64,000 nt of DNA from contig AUXH01000011.1 in NCBI GenBank assembly GCA_000482145.1, forward strand, positions 1-64,000, in the 5' to 3' direction. Below the pieces are notes generated by a model. That model worked only from the letters and a program-made list of their open reading frames with translations. It was not told where the DNA came from and ran no database searches. Shown here in pieces: positions 36,648 through 46,787 of the stretch. The number at the start of each line of letters is the position of its first letter. The first letter of the stretch is position 1. Both the position numbers and the translations under genes were made by a program. The DNA is from Strigomonas culicis. Taxonomy: Eukaryota; Euglenozoa; Kinetoplastea; Trypanosomatida; Trypanosomatidae.

Positions 36648-38693
36648 ATGGCAGCTCGCCCTGTTACCGGCATGCGGCCGCTGACGATGGGGACCGGCAT
36701 GCGCCCGACCACCACCATGGGCGGTGGCACGACGCTCGGTCGCATCCAGACACAGGTGCAGGAGGGCAACCTCACCGCGACGGTGTACGGCTACATTCGC
36801 GACCACCAGTACAACGAGGCGGTGGAGATCCTGACACAGCAGCTGGAGGAGTTCCCCCGGAGCCGCGCGGCGCTCTCTCTCATGGCCTACTGTTACTACA
36901 TGATGGGCGAGTACGGCGAGTCCGCGAGCATGTACGACGAGCTCATCAAGGTGTGCCCCGGCGTGGAGGAGTACCGTGTGTACTACGCGCAGGCGCTCTA
37001 CAAGGCCGGGGCCTACGCGGAGAGCAGCAAGCGCTGCGCCATGATCGACTCGGAGCAGTACGTCGTGCGGCTCACGAAGCTGCAGGCGGCCGTGGCCTAC
37101 GAGCAGGAGGACATCAGCCAGACTAAGGCCTTTCTGGAGAAGTGCGCCGTCGAGGATCCGGACACGCTCGTCCTGCAGGGCTGCGTGCACTACCAGGAGG
37201 GCAGCTACGAGGAGGCGCTGGCGAAGTTCAAGGAGGCCCAGAACGCCCTCGGGAACAAGATGGATTTGCTCTACAACATTGCTCTGACGTACTACCGCAT
37301 GCAGCAGTACGGCTCCTCCCTCTCACACGTGGCGGAGATTATTGACAAGGGCGTGCAGGACCACCCCGAGCTCGGTATCGGGAGCAATACCGAAGGCAAC
37401 GAGGCACGCTCCGTCGGCAACACGCAGATGCTGAAGGACTCCGCGCTGATCGAGGCATTTAACTTGAAGGCGGCCATCGACTTCCAAATGAAGAAGACGG
37501 CGGAGGCGAAGGAGGCCCTTTCGGACATGCCGCCGCGCACGGAGGAGGAGCTCGACCCCGTGACGCTGCACAACACGGCGCTCATCAACATGGACGTGGA
37601 CCCCACGAGTGGCTTCAAGAAGTTCAACTTCCTGCTGCAGAACCCACCCTTCCCCGCCGAGACGTTCCAGAACCTGCTGCTCTTCTATGCCAAATACCAG
37701 TACTACGACCTTGCCGCCGACGTGCTCGCGGAGAACCCCCATCTCGCCTGGCAGTATCTATCACAGGGCAACCAGTCGCTCTATGACTTCCTCGACGGCC
37801 TCATCACGGCGCAGACGTCGCCGGCCGAGGCGTACCGCAAGTTCGACGTGCTAGGGCAGAAGCACATCGACCAGCTGCGCAAGATCACCAAGAAGATCCA
37901 GGACGCGAAGCAGGCCCACGAGAAGGACGCGGAGCTCGAGGCGGTCCGTGCGTACGACGACGCCCTCGAGGAGTACATCCCCGTGCTGATGGCGCAGGCG
38001 AACATCTATTGGGAGATCGACAATTACCCCCAGGTGGAGAAGCTGTTCCGCCAATCCGCGGACTTCTGCTCGGAGAACGAGATCTGGAAGTTGAACGTGG
38101 CGCACGTCTTCTTCATGCAAGAGACCAAGTTCCGCGAGGCGATTCGCTACTACGTGCCGGTGGTGGAGGCGAATCAGGAGACAATCCTGAACTGCAGTGC
38201 CATTGTGCTCGCCAACCTCTGCGTCGCGTACATCATGACCTCGCAGAACGACAAGGCGGAGGACATCATGCGCCGCATCGAAAAGGAGGAGGAAAAGATG
38301 ACGTACCAGGACCCCGAAAAGCAGCCGCTGCACCTGTGCATCGTGAACCTTGTCATCGGCACGCTCTACTGCTCCAAGGGTAATTTTGAGTTCGGTATCT
38401 CGCGTATCATTAAGTCGCTGGAGCCGTACCACCGCAAGATCATGACGGACACCTGGTTCTACGCGAAACGGTGCTTCCTCGCCCTCGCCATGTACTTAGC
38501 GAAGCACATGGTGGTCTTGAAGGACACCACCTTCGACGAGATACTTGGCTTCTTCGATCAGGCAGACATGTACGGCGAGAAGATCCCGGCGTTTATCCAC
38601 CCAGACCCGTCGCAGCAGGACACGTCAGCGCGCAACTCCGTCCGCTGGGAGGCCCGTCAGCTCAAGAATCTGTACTTAAAGTTGCGCGATTGA
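36648..38693 (+). CDS. IFT70: Intraflagellar transport protein IFT70 (TTC30/DYF-1)
   Basis: A 681-residue TPR superhelix protein of the IFT-B core, needed for flagellum assembly and for tubulin modification on axonemes in other species. TPR-like helical hairpins run through the whole protein from about residue 45 (YGYIRDHQYNEAVEILTQQL, LSLMAYCYYMMGEYGESASMY, YYAQALYKAGAYAESSKRC). The family-specific middle reads LHNTALINMDVDPTSGFKKFNFLLQNPPFP, split here as TALINMDVDP and NFLLQNPPFP. The C-terminal WEARQLKNLYLKLRD is typical. Length fits the family (about 650-690). The first 30 residues are a Met/Thr/Gly-rich extension. Confidence 0.95.
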   Translation: MAARPVTGMRPLTMGTGMRPTTTMGGGTTLGRIQTQVQEGNLTATVYGYIRDHQYNEAVEILTQQLEEFPRSRAALSLMAYCYYMMGEYGESASMYDELIKVCPGVEEYRVYYAQALYKAGAYAESSKRCAMIDSEQYVVRLTKLQAAVAYEQEDISQTKAFLEKCAVEDPDTLVLQGCVHYQEGSYEEALAKFKEAQNALGNKMDLLYNIALTYYRMQQYGSSLSHVAEIIDKGVQDHPELGIGSNTEGNEARSVGNTQMLKDSALIEAFNLKAAIDFQMKKTAEAKEALSDMPPRTEEELDPVTLHNTALINMDVDPTSGFKKFNFLLQNPPFPAETFQNLLLFYAKYQYYDLAADVLAENPHLAWQYLSQGNQSLYDFLDGLITAQTSPAEAYRKFDVLGQKHIDQLRKITKKIQDAKQAHEKDAELEAVRAYDDALEEYIPVLMAQANIYWEIDNYPQVEKLFRQSADFCSENEIWKLNVAHVFFMQETKFREAIRYYVPVVEANQETILNCSAIVLANLCVAYIMTSQNDKAEDIMRRIEKEEEKMTYQDPEKQPLHLCIVNLVIGTLYCSKGNFEFGISRIIKSLEPYHRKIMTDTWFYAKRCFLALAMYLAKHMVVLKDTTFDEILGFFDQADMYGEKIPAFIHPDPSQQDTSARNSVRWEARQLKNLYLKLRD

Positions 38694-39353
38694 GGTAAGG
38701 CTACTCATGAGAAGAAAGAAAGACATCCATTCGGTTTGTTGTTGTGGCTGTAGAGATTAACGCCCTTCTCGTTTCTTTCCTTCTTTCCACTTTTCGTACA
38801 CTGATTTGAATAGACATCTTTGTTATCTATAATGTATTCTTGTTTTTCTTCTAAATCTTCTGACATGATGTTTGCATCTGTCGGAGAAGCTTGTTGTTCT
38901 GTATGTATGTATGTAGATATGCAAAGCTTTTTTGTTTTGTTCTCTTTCCTGGAAAAAAAAAAGGAGGGTCATAAAAAAGAAACGAAAGTGAAAAAGAAAA
39001 AAAGAGTGTTGAGTCATGAACGCGGTGCTGTAGAGTTGATCACTCTCAAATGAGCTTTCTTCTTTCTTTATTATGGAGATTCTACTTCCATTACAAACAC
39101 ATACCAGTGAACCCCATGTACAGATATCTTTTGTGGATATCTGATGACAGCTTAGGTGGCAAATTCATCGCTGTGTAGTGCAGATTTTAGTTGACGACAT
39201 ATTCCTTCCTTTTCTTGTTCTTTTCTTTTTTTCCCCCTTTTTTTGTTGTTGTTGATAGCTTACGTTTTCGCAGAACCGATTCATTTAGAGAGGAAAGTGC
39301 ACCGATTTCTAACTAACTTAAACCAAACTTAAACCAGCTTACAAGGGCGGAGG
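38694..39353 (+). promoter_or_regulatory. Long spacer before RPB3
   Basis: 660 bases, AT-rich. A strong T/C tract at about 39204-39250 precedes AG 39257-39258, the predicted acceptor; the 5' UTR would be about 95 bases and includes a repeated AACTTAAACCA word. No gene is seen. Confidence 0.5.
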
Positions 39354-40370
39354 ATGAAGGTGAAGATTGTAGACTGTCAACGTAAGACGCACATGGCGGG
39401 GGAGACACTGGAGTTTCAACTTAGCGGCGTAGATAATTCTTTTGCGAACGGGCTACGCCGGGTGATGCTAGCGGAGATTCCAACACTCGGCATCGAGGCC
39501 GTCACAATCTCGCAGAACACGTCCGTGCTCGCGGACGAAATGATTGCGCACCGCTTAGGTCTCGTGCCCCTCTTCTCCATGAAGGCGCGCCGTCTCAACT
39601 ACGCGCGGGACTGCCCGTGCCAGGGCGTCGGCTGCGAGATGTGCGAGATCAAGGGCGAGCTGCACGCCGAGTGCCCCGCCAACGAACACAGTGTGCAGGT
39701 GTTTGTCAACGAGTCCCTCGTCATCGACGACCCGGAGGTGTACCCTGTCAGCTCCGAGGACCGCGGCATCTGGCTGGTCACGCTCGCGCGGTCGCAGAAG
39801 TTGAGTCTACGCATTGTGATCCGCAAGAACATCGCCAAGGTGCATGCGAAGTTTATGCCCGTCGCCACCGTCGCGATGCGCTACGCGACCGACATTGTGC
39901 TCAACCCTGAGGGCTTCGCCAAGCTGGATGCGGACAAGTGCACCAAATGGGTGGAGCGCTGCCCGTGCGGCGTGTTCGGCTACGACAGCAACACGCACCA
40001 GGTGACAGTGCGGGACGCGGCGGCGTGCATCTTCTGCCGCGAGTGCGTCTCGACCGAACCCCCGTTCAACAACCTGCCGGAGCCCCTTGTGTTTGTGTAC
40101 CGCAAGAAGAGCAAGGATGACAACTACGAGTTCACTTTTGTTGTGGAGTCCACCGGTGTGCTCCCCGTCATGCAGATCATGTACGACGCGATCAAGGTGC
40201 TGCGCGACAAGCTGCAGCGACTGAGCACTGGCCTGTCGGAAGACCCGAATGCGGGTGATAGAATACAGACGCGTCCTATTGGTGGCGCGCCGACCGCGCC
40301 GGTGGTGCCAAACGAAGATGGCATCACGCGAGATGGAGTGGAGGATAACTTGGCCTTTGTGATGAGTTAA
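39354..40370 (+). CDS. RPB3: RNA polymerase II subunit RPB3
   Basis: A 338-residue alpha-like subunit. RPB3 pairs with RPB11 to nucleate polymerase II assembly, which in trypanosomatids transcribes the long polycistrons and the spliced-leader genes. The alpha motif NSFANGLRRVMLAEIPTLGIEAV is present at residues 28-50, split as NSFANGLRRV and LAEIPTLGIEAV. The zinc cluster Cys residues (CPCQGVGCEMC, about 87-97) and a second Cys group (CPCGVF, CIFCREC) are kept, and the C-terminal dimerisation helix (MQIMYDAIKVLRDKL) is intact. The RPB3 length and Cys cluster distinguish it from RPC40 (AC40), the polymerase I/III equivalent. Confidence 0.93.
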   Translation: MKVKIVDCQRKTHMAGETLEFQLSGVDNSFANGLRRVMLAEIPTLGIEAVTISQNTSVLADEMIAHRLGLVPLFSMKARRLNYARDCPCQGVGCEMCEIKGELHAECPANEHSVQVFVNESLVIDDPEVYPVSSEDRGIWLVTLARSQKLSLRIVIRKNIAKVHAKFMPVATVAMRYATDIVLNPEGFAKLDADKCTKWVERCPCGVFGYDSNTHQVTVRDAAACIFCRECVSTEPPFNNLPEPLVFVYRKKSKDDNYEFTFVVESTGVLPVMQIMYDAIKVLRDKLQRLSTGLSEDPNAGDRIQTRPIGGAPTAPVVPNEDGITRDGVEDNLAFVMS

Positions 40371-40897
40371 TCAGCGATGTGCACGATTTTTTTATTTGTT
40401 CTCCCTTTCAGTGTTTGTATGCTAGCTATGTTCATCATGCTGACGCTCTCTATCTGCACACAGATACACACGATGCAGGCAGGTGGAGATAGACAATACC
40501 AAGAGAAGATGTGTATATGCTTCTTTTAATATATTGTATAGACAATGCAAAAAGAGTGCGTGCTGAACGACAAGTTAACATGTTCTGCATGTTCGTTGTT
40601 AATAATTTAAAGACCTACTATGATGATAAAAAAAGAAAAAGAAATACACTTATAGTTAAAGCATTTTATTGCTTGCGCCTGTAGCGATACTTGTACGATG
40701 GACAATTATTCACGCAAAGTGTCCACAGTTGTGTGTTCATTAGAACTGCTGCTCAGCCTCTTCCCATGTTCTTCTCACACGCTCTCCTCCTTTCTCTCTC
40801 TCTGTGTCTTTTTTCTAAAATTCTCTACACTTTTTTTTTGTTTGTTTGCACCACTTGTGTGAATTTCAATCTACTTGCAGAATTAGTAGAACGACCG
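40371..40897 (+). promoter_or_regulatory. Spacer before the IQCH-like gene
   Basis: 527 bases, AT-rich. T/C tracts at 40778-40850 precede AG 40879-40880, the predicted acceptor 17 bases before the ATG. Confidence 0.55.
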
Positions 40898-43561
40898 ATG
40901 CGTCCAAATAATAAACCCAGCTGGACCGGTAGCCGGGCTCCACCCCCCAAGGGAGGACGACTGCTACCACTGCTTACACCCAATCCCAGGACGAGCACCA
41001 AAATAGAGGAGCCGCTGCACTCGAACAACCCAAATGATGGGCTCATACTCATGATAGAGCGGGGCGAGGTCCCGCGCGACTACGACCTGGAGCCCGCACT
41101 GACGACAGCAGGTCCCATGCGCTCTACCAAGGCACCACTCTATCAGACAAGAGACAAGACAAAACTGCGTGTCATGACGGAGACGACCGCTTTTAGTCGC
41201 GTGAAGGACGTGAAGCTAGACTTCAGTGAAATCGAAAAACTACCCGCAAAGCTCAACATGTCCGAGCTGAAACAGTGGGAGGTGGACGAGGAGAAATCAC
41301 GGCGAGAAGCCGCAGTGGCTGCTGCTGCTGCTGCTGCTTCTCACGCTCTTACCGTTCACCAAGACGTCTCGAACTCGAAGGCAGCGATGGAGCCGCTGGG
41401 TGAGCGCGATGATGCGCGGACGTACACAGAGCTGCTAGATCTCTACTCCATGCACGAGTTCATTATTAGAAAAGGGAAAACGCTCCGCAACACGCCGGAG
41501 TTTGCCTCCTTCAAGCGGCACTATCAAGCCTCCTGGGGCAACATCGAGAGCCTTCTGCAGATCCTCGAGGACTTCCTCCGGACCTACGGCGTGGACATGG
41601 CGTACGTGGACGGGAAGCGACTGGCGGGGCTAGCGACCTTCTATAGCGGCGGGTTGTTGAACCAGCAGGACCTGGCGGACTGCATCGCCAACTACGACGA
41701 CGTTGCTCCTCTCATTGGCGACATTGGTCAGCAGTATCAGTTCGGCACCAAAGGGCACCACATGGCCGCCACGAAGATTCAGTCCGCGTGGCGCATGTAC
41801 AAGCAGCGCGTGGCCTACGTGCATCTCATCATCGGCACCCGTGCGGCGACGATCATTCAGAGACAATGGGCGACGCACCGGGCACACTGCACCACACGGC
41901 GCACAATCGCAGCGGTGCTCGAAACGCGCCAGACGAAGTGGAGGCAGACGATGGATGAGTTCATTAGCAGGTGGCCCCGTATCCGAGAAGGAAGGCGCAC
42001 CATCATTCATATACCTTCCTTATCCTTTCCTTCGTTTCACACGAAGCGCATTCCGTTTTACTTTGCCCAGCAGCTTGGCCAGCTGACGCGCATGGCGGAC
42101 TTGGCGGACCCCCTCGTCAACCTCATCATCATTGCCCCCTTCAAGCCGGAGCCTGAGATCCTCACATACTACTTCTCCATCCTCGAGGACGCCGGCGTGA
42201 CCAATGTCGCCGGACGGTTCACCCTCCTGACACCAGAGGACTCCAAGCGGCTCCCGGAGGGACTGAGTCTCACGCGCATGATGCTCCTTTCCTCGCGCTT
42301 GATGAAGCTGCTCGCGGCGGCCAGCACCGGCAAGCCGGCCTACATTGTGCCCGGCGTTGTGGGACCGGAGGAGCTGTTGCTAGCGTCGCAGCTCAATCTC
42401 CCGCTGTTAAGCTCGGAGCCGAAGGTGACGCTGGCCTTCGGCGCCAAGAGTGGGTGCAAGCGGCTCCTGGAAGCGGCGGACGTGGCGACGCCGCCGGGCG
42501 TCGCGCGGATCAAATCACTGGAGGAGATGCTGCACTCACTCGCGACACTGATTCTCGAGCACCGCGACATTGCGCGCTGGCTGGTGAAGTTGGAAACGGA
42601 GGGCGGCAGCCGCGGCCACGCCTACTTTGACGTGAGCGGGATCAAAGCGCTGCGGAAGACAGAGGGGATGGATCGGAAGGTCATTTACGAGAACGTGGTG
42701 AGAGAGCTGCGGGAAGAGGGCGCGAAGCGGTCGCGGATTGTGCACATCACCAGCTACTCCAACTGGTCCGCTTACGTCCACATGTTGGACCAGGTCGGCG
42801 CCATCATCGAGGCGGTCCCTCCCAAGCTGGTCACCAATGTGACAGCCAATCTGTTTATTGAGCCCACCGGTGAGGTGATGCTCCGGTCGGTGGTGGAGCC
42901 AACCCTGGGCCCCGCCTTCACGGTGCTGGGCAGTGTCTTCCCCCCCACGTCATCGATTCCCTATGACGCGGTTCGCGACGCCGCGATGAGCGTTGGCCGC
43001 GCTGCCTTCCGCAAGCGCATCATCGGCTACCTCTCGGTGGACTTTGCCGTCTTCGATTCCAGTGTGAACGATGAGAAGACGCAGAAGCTATGGGGCGTTG
43101 ACATTGACCTCTTCTTCACCAACAACGCCGCAGCACACGAGTTGGCCCTGCTCATCACGCACAGCGGCTGGGATCCGCAACGAGGCATCGCTCTTTACAA
43201 GGACGGTGAAGAAGCAATGCGCTACTTTTACAGTGGCCTCGTCTACAACCCATTTCTTTCACTCGTGCGCCACGGCGCCTTCTTCTCTCTCTGCCAAAGC
43301 CGTCGCGTGTCTTTTGACCGCGATCGGCGGCGGGGCGTCGTGTTCCATCTGGTGGACGTGATGCTCCGTGGGTGCATCGGCGTGCTCTCCATCGACTCCG
43401 ACATGAGCGCACTGGTGAAGAAGGTAGCCGACTTTCAGCAAATCCTCAACCTGGAGCTCCCGAAGCAAGGAGAGCACTCAGCGGAGAGTAACTTTGTGTA
43501 CTTCTCTTCCGCTGTCCGCCAGATAACCCAGCTAGCCAAGACCTTGACTGCCAACCGTTAG
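40898..43561 (+). CDS. IQCH-like protein with IQ motifs and ATP-grasp-like domain
   Basis: An 887-residue protein. Residues 1-170 are low in predicted structure. Tandem IQ motifs lie at about 291-325 (AATKIQSAWRMYKQRV, AATIIQRQWATHR) and should bind calmodulin. The C-terminal 500 residues look like an ATP-grasp ligase fold. There is a pre-grasp Rossmann-like part (NLIIIAPFKPEPEIL, AYIVPGVVGPEELLL), then VKLETEGGSRGHAYFDV near 563-579 (the nucleotide-loop region), then GYLSVDFAVF and a metal-site-like LWGVDIDLFF near 731-740. Human IQCH has this IQ-plus-grasp make-up and belongs to sperm and motile cilia. The substrate is unknown. The upstream in-frame region to 40691 is spacer. Confidence 0.82.
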   Translation: MRPNNKPSWTGSRAPPPKGGRLLPLLTPNPRTSTKIEEPLHSNNPNDGLILMIERGEVPRDYDLEPALTTAGPMRSTKAPLYQTRDKTKLRVMTETTAFSRVKDVKLDFSEIEKLPAKLNMSELKQWEVDEEKSRREAAVAAAAAAASHALTVHQDVSNSKAAMEPLGERDDARTYTELLDLYSMHEFIIRKGKTLRNTPEFASFKRHYQASWGNIESLLQILEDFLRTYGVDMAYVDGKRLAGLATFYSGGLLNQQDLADCIANYDDVAPLIGDIGQQYQFGTKGHHMAATKIQSAWRMYKQRVAYVHLIIGTRAATIIQRQWATHRAHCTTRRTIAAVLETRQTKWRQTMDEFISRWPRIREGRRTIIHIPSLSFPSFHTKRIPFYFAQQLGQLTRMADLADPLVNLIIIAPFKPEPEILTYYFSILEDAGVTNVAGRFTLLTPEDSKRLPEGLSLTRMMLLSSRLMKLLAAASTGKPAYIVPGVVGPEELLLASQLNLPLLSSEPKVTLAFGAKSGCKRLLEAADVATPPGVARIKSLEEMLHSLATLILEHRDIARWLVKLETEGGSRGHAYFDVSGIKALRKTEGMDRKVIYENVVRELREEGAKRSRIVHITSYSNWSAYVHMLDQVGAIIEAVPPKLVTNVTANLFIEPTGEVMLRSVVEPTLGPAFTVLGSVFPPTSSIPYDAVRDAAMSVGRAAFRKRIIGYLSVDFAVFDSSVNDEKTQKLWGVDIDLFFTNNAAAHELALLITHSGWDPQRGIALYKDGEEAMRYFYSGLVYNPFLSLVRHGAFFSLCQSRRVSFDRDRRRGVVFHLVDVMLRGCIGVLSIDSDMSALVKKVADFQQILNLELPKQGEHSAESNFVYFSSAVRQITQLAKTLTANR

Positions 43562-44093
43562 AGCAATATGGATGGACGTGACGCGCCTTTATGTCAATGT
43601 ATATAAATCCACCCTACACGTGCCTATGGGCATATTTGTACTGTACACTTTTCTCATGTCTTTTTTTTTTCCTTCAGAGGTTCGTGATGTTGAAATGATG
43701 TAACAGTTTACGCACATCCACACAAGGAAAAAGAAATAAGAAGCAAAAAGAAAAACCGCCTTTTTGGTTGCATTTTTACCCTTTTGTCCCCACAGAGGTG
43801 TCCATAGGGCAACTCGTTTACCCGCTTCTGATGAATTCACTTTTTCCTGGTTCCCTGTTTCGTGTTTGCTCATCTTCTCTTCCTTTCTCCCTCTTCTCTC
43901 TCCCCAATGCGCTGTATGTACATATTGGTGCATCTATATGTCTCCTTTTTCGTAGTCACTAGTTATTTTCTGACCTCCTGTTATCATCTCTTCTTGTTAA
44001 CTCTTTTTCTCCCCTTTTTTGTTTCTTTGCTTTCGCAGCATATATTAACTTTCCCCTCTGTTCATCTCTTTACTTCCCCATTAACGGTTCATA
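43562..44093 (+). promoter_or_regulatory. Spacer before RPN1
   Basis: 532 bases. T/C-rich DNA spans 43860-44035, ending at AG 44037-44038, the predicted acceptor 55 bases before the ATG. The open frames in it are products of T/C runs. Confidence 0.55.
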
Positions 44094-46787
44094 ATGAGTG
44101 GGAAGGACGATCGAAAGGCCGTGCAGGTAGGTGTCACGTCGCAGGACCCCAAGTTAGACGACCACGAAAAGGAGAAGAAGGCAAAGGAGGCGGAGCAGAA
44201 GCTAAGCGAGGAAGACGCTCAAATCAAGGAACAGGTGGAGCTGCTGGTGGTCCGCTCCGGCGACTCCAACCAGGACATCGCCAAGATGGCGGTGGAGCAG
44301 CTGGTGGACCTGCTGCGCACCAGCGGCAGCGGCAGCGTGGCCTCGGTGCCAAAGCCGCTGAAATACGTTCGAAGCCTGTACCCGGACTTGGAGCAGTCGC
44401 TGAAGAATGCCCGCGATGCGTCGCTCCAACGGCGCTTGCGGGACGTGCTGTCTTTTGTTTCTATGACGCTCGAGCTGGAGAATGTGCGTAAGGTGACGCT
44501 GGAGCACAAGCTGAAGGGTACGCTGAGCGATCTCGCGCAGTGGGGTCATGAGTACCTGCGCTTTCTCGCCGGTGGGCTCTCCGAGGAGTGGTGTGAGTGC
44601 GTCAGCGAGAACCAGAGTACAGACTACCTGAACAGCTTTGTGGACCAGATTGTGAACTACATGATTGTCCACCAGGATGAACCCACCGCCATCGACCTCT
44701 TGGTCGAGATCGACCAGCTCGACCGTGTGATGCCGCTCGTGGACCGATCCAACTTCCGACGCATTGCAAGCTATGCAGCAGCGATGAGCCGCTACCTCAC
44801 CCGACCGGAGGATACGGAGGTGCTGAACACAGTGTACAACATGTACCGCAAAATGAACGCTTACACGGAGGCCGTTGTCATTGCATTGCAACTGTACAGC
44901 CGCGACAAGGTGGAGTCTCTTTTCCAAGAGTGCAAGGAGAAGAGCATTCGTCTCCAAATGGCGTTGATTTGCGCGCGTCAGAAGTTTTTCATCGAATTTG
45001 GAAGTAACGAGGAGGAGTCCGATGAGCTTCTGGAAGAGGCCAACGGCAACATGCGCCTCTCGCAACTGTATCGCTACACGGCTCAGGAACTCGACTCCAT
45101 GGCACCGAAGAACCCCAAAGATGTCCTCAAGATAAGCGCGACGGAGAATAGCAACGCCCTTCTAAACTTCGCCTCTACGTTTGTGAGTGGGCTGGTGAAC
45201 TGCGGCTACGGCACGGATGACTTCCTCACCAAAACCGATACCTTTATGTTTGAGCAGCGCGAGGATCGCGTCATCTCGACGAGCGCGGCGCTCGGCCTTA
45301 TTCACCTGTGGGATCACACGGAGGGCTTGCAGGAGATTGACAAGTATCTCTACTCGGAGAGTAACTACATCAAGGCGGGGGCTTGCATTGCACTCGGCAT
45401 CACCATGTGCGGCGTGAAGAATGCATTCGACCCCGCGCTCGGGCTACTCTCGGACCACGTCGCGTCGCCGCAGAAGGACATAGCGATCGGCGCCATCTTA
45501 GGGCTAGGCTACGCCTACGCCGGCACGCGGCGGGAGGAGGTAAAGGACCTGCTGATACCGATTCTGGCGGATGGGGAACAGCTTCTGGAGACACAGTGCA
45601 TGACCGCCTACGCACTTGCCAACATCTTTGTCGGCTCCGCGGACGAGGACATTACGGAGACGATGATTAACTGTCTTCTCGAGATTCCGGAGGAGAGCCT
45701 GATGGAGCCGTGCGTGACCTACCTTATCCTGTCCATCGGCTGCATGTTCCTCGGGTGCCAGGAGGCCGCAGACACCTTGCTGGACGCGACGCAGGCCCTC
45801 TCGCCGGTGATTCGACGCTACACGGAGATTGTGGTTCGCAGTTGCGCGTTTGCGGGCACCGGTAATGTGATCACGATCCAGAACTTTTTCCACTGCATAG
45901 CCGAGACCGACCTCGAAGAGAACGACGAGACGAACGACGAGGAGGAGAAGAAGTCGGAGCCGACCAAGCCCAAGGTGCTCAACTGGAAGATGGCCGCCGT
46001 GCTGGGCATAGGCCTCGTGGCCGTGGGCGAGCCGCTGGGGATGGAGATGGCGAAGCGCTCCATCATCCACGTGCTGCTGGCCGACACGGTGAGTAAGAGC
46101 AAGGACTCCATGTCCGGACGGTCGGCCGTGCCGCTGGTGTACGCGCTGCTTTCTGCCGGTGACCCGAATATGCCGGTGGTCGAGACGCTGAATCGCCTGG
46201 CGCACGACAGCGACGAGCTGACCGCACGCAACTCCATCCTTGCGTTGGGCTTGGTGTCAGCCGGTAGCAACAACGCCCGCGTCATGACGAAACTGCGCAA
46301 TCTGGCGTCGTATTACCACAAGAACAAAATCAACGCTTTTATCGTGCACCTAGCCATGGGCCTGTGCTCCATGGGGAAGGGCCACTTGACGGTGTCGCCG
46401 TTGCTGCATGACAACACCACCGTCAGCCCCACCTCTCTCGTCGGGTTGCTGGGCTTCCTCCACAGCTTCTTCGACTTCACCAAGACGATTCTGGACAAGT
46501 ATCACTACATGTTCTTCTCCATTACCCCCAGCATTGCGCCGCGTCTGGTGCTGTCCGTTAACGAGAGCATGGAGCCTGTTCCTAGCATCCAGGTGCGTGT
46601 GGGGCTGCCGGTGGACACCGTGGCGGTGCCAGGTAAGCCCAAGTCGATGACAGGCTTCCAGACACACGCGACACCCGTCCTCCTCAGCTCGACCGATCGC
46701 GTAGAGCTGGCGGACACGCAGTGCCGCGCAGTGTCCCCTTACATAGAAGGTATATTTGTTGTGGAGAAGAAAATAACAGAGGCTTAG
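44094..46787 (+). CDS. RPN1: 26S proteasome regulatory subunit RPN1 (PSMD2)
   Basis: An 897-residue RPN1, the scaffold of the 19S base that docks ubiquitin receptors and shuttle factors. The N-terminal helical region has LKYVRSLYPDLEQSL and LSDLAQWGHEYLRFLAGGLSEEW, split as LKYVRSLYPDLE and AQWGHEYLRFLAGGLSEEW. It is followed by PC (proteasome/cyclosome) repeats across about 400-750 (AGACIALGITMCGVKN, AIGAILGLGYAYAGTRREE, ARNSILALGLVSAGSNNAR). The C-terminus closes the toroid (ATPVLLSSTDRVELA). The acidic/Lys-rich stretch at 610-630 is the usual linker. Length fits the family (about 900). The ATG at 44094 is preceded by ATA, as seen at several genes here. Confidence 0.96.
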   Translation: MSGKDDRKAVQVGVTSQDPKLDDHEKEKKAKEAEQKLSEEDAQIKEQVELLVVRSGDSNQDIAKMAVEQLVDLLRTSGSGSVASVPKPLKYVRSLYPDLEQSLKNARDASLQRRLRDVLSFVSMTLELENVRKVTLEHKLKGTLSDLAQWGHEYLRFLAGGLSEEWCECVSENQSTDYLNSFVDQIVNYMIVHQDEPTAIDLLVEIDQLDRVMPLVDRSNFRRIASYAAAMSRYLTRPEDTEVLNTVYNMYRKMNAYTEAVVIALQLYSRDKVESLFQECKEKSIRLQMALICARQKFFIEFGSNEEESDELLEEANGNMRLSQLYRYTAQELDSMAPKNPKDVLKISATENSNALLNFASTFVSGLVNCGYGTDDFLTKTDTFMFEQREDRVISTSAALGLIHLWDHTEGLQEIDKYLYSESNYIKAGACIALGITMCGVKNAFDPALGLLSDHVASPQKDIAIGAILGLGYAYAGTRREEVKDLLIPILADGEQLLETQCMTAYALANIFVGSADEDITETMINCLLEIPEESLMEPCVTYLILSIGCMFLGCQEAADTLLDATQALSPVIRRYTEIVVRSCAFAGTGNVITIQNFFHCIAETDLEENDETNDEEEKKSEPTKPKVLNWKMAAVLGIGLVAVGEPLGMEMAKRSIIHVLLADTVSKSKDSMSGRSAVPLVYALLSAGDPNMPVVETLNRLAHDSDELTARNSILALGLVSAGSNNARVMTKLRNLASYYHKNKINAFIVHLAMGLCSMGKGHLTVSPLLHDNTTVSPTSLVGLLGFLHSFFDFTKTILDKYHYMFFSITPSIAPRLVLSVNESMEPVPSIQVRVGLPVDTVAVPGKPKSMTGFQTHATPVLLSSTDRVELADTQCRAVSPYIEGIFVVEKKITEA

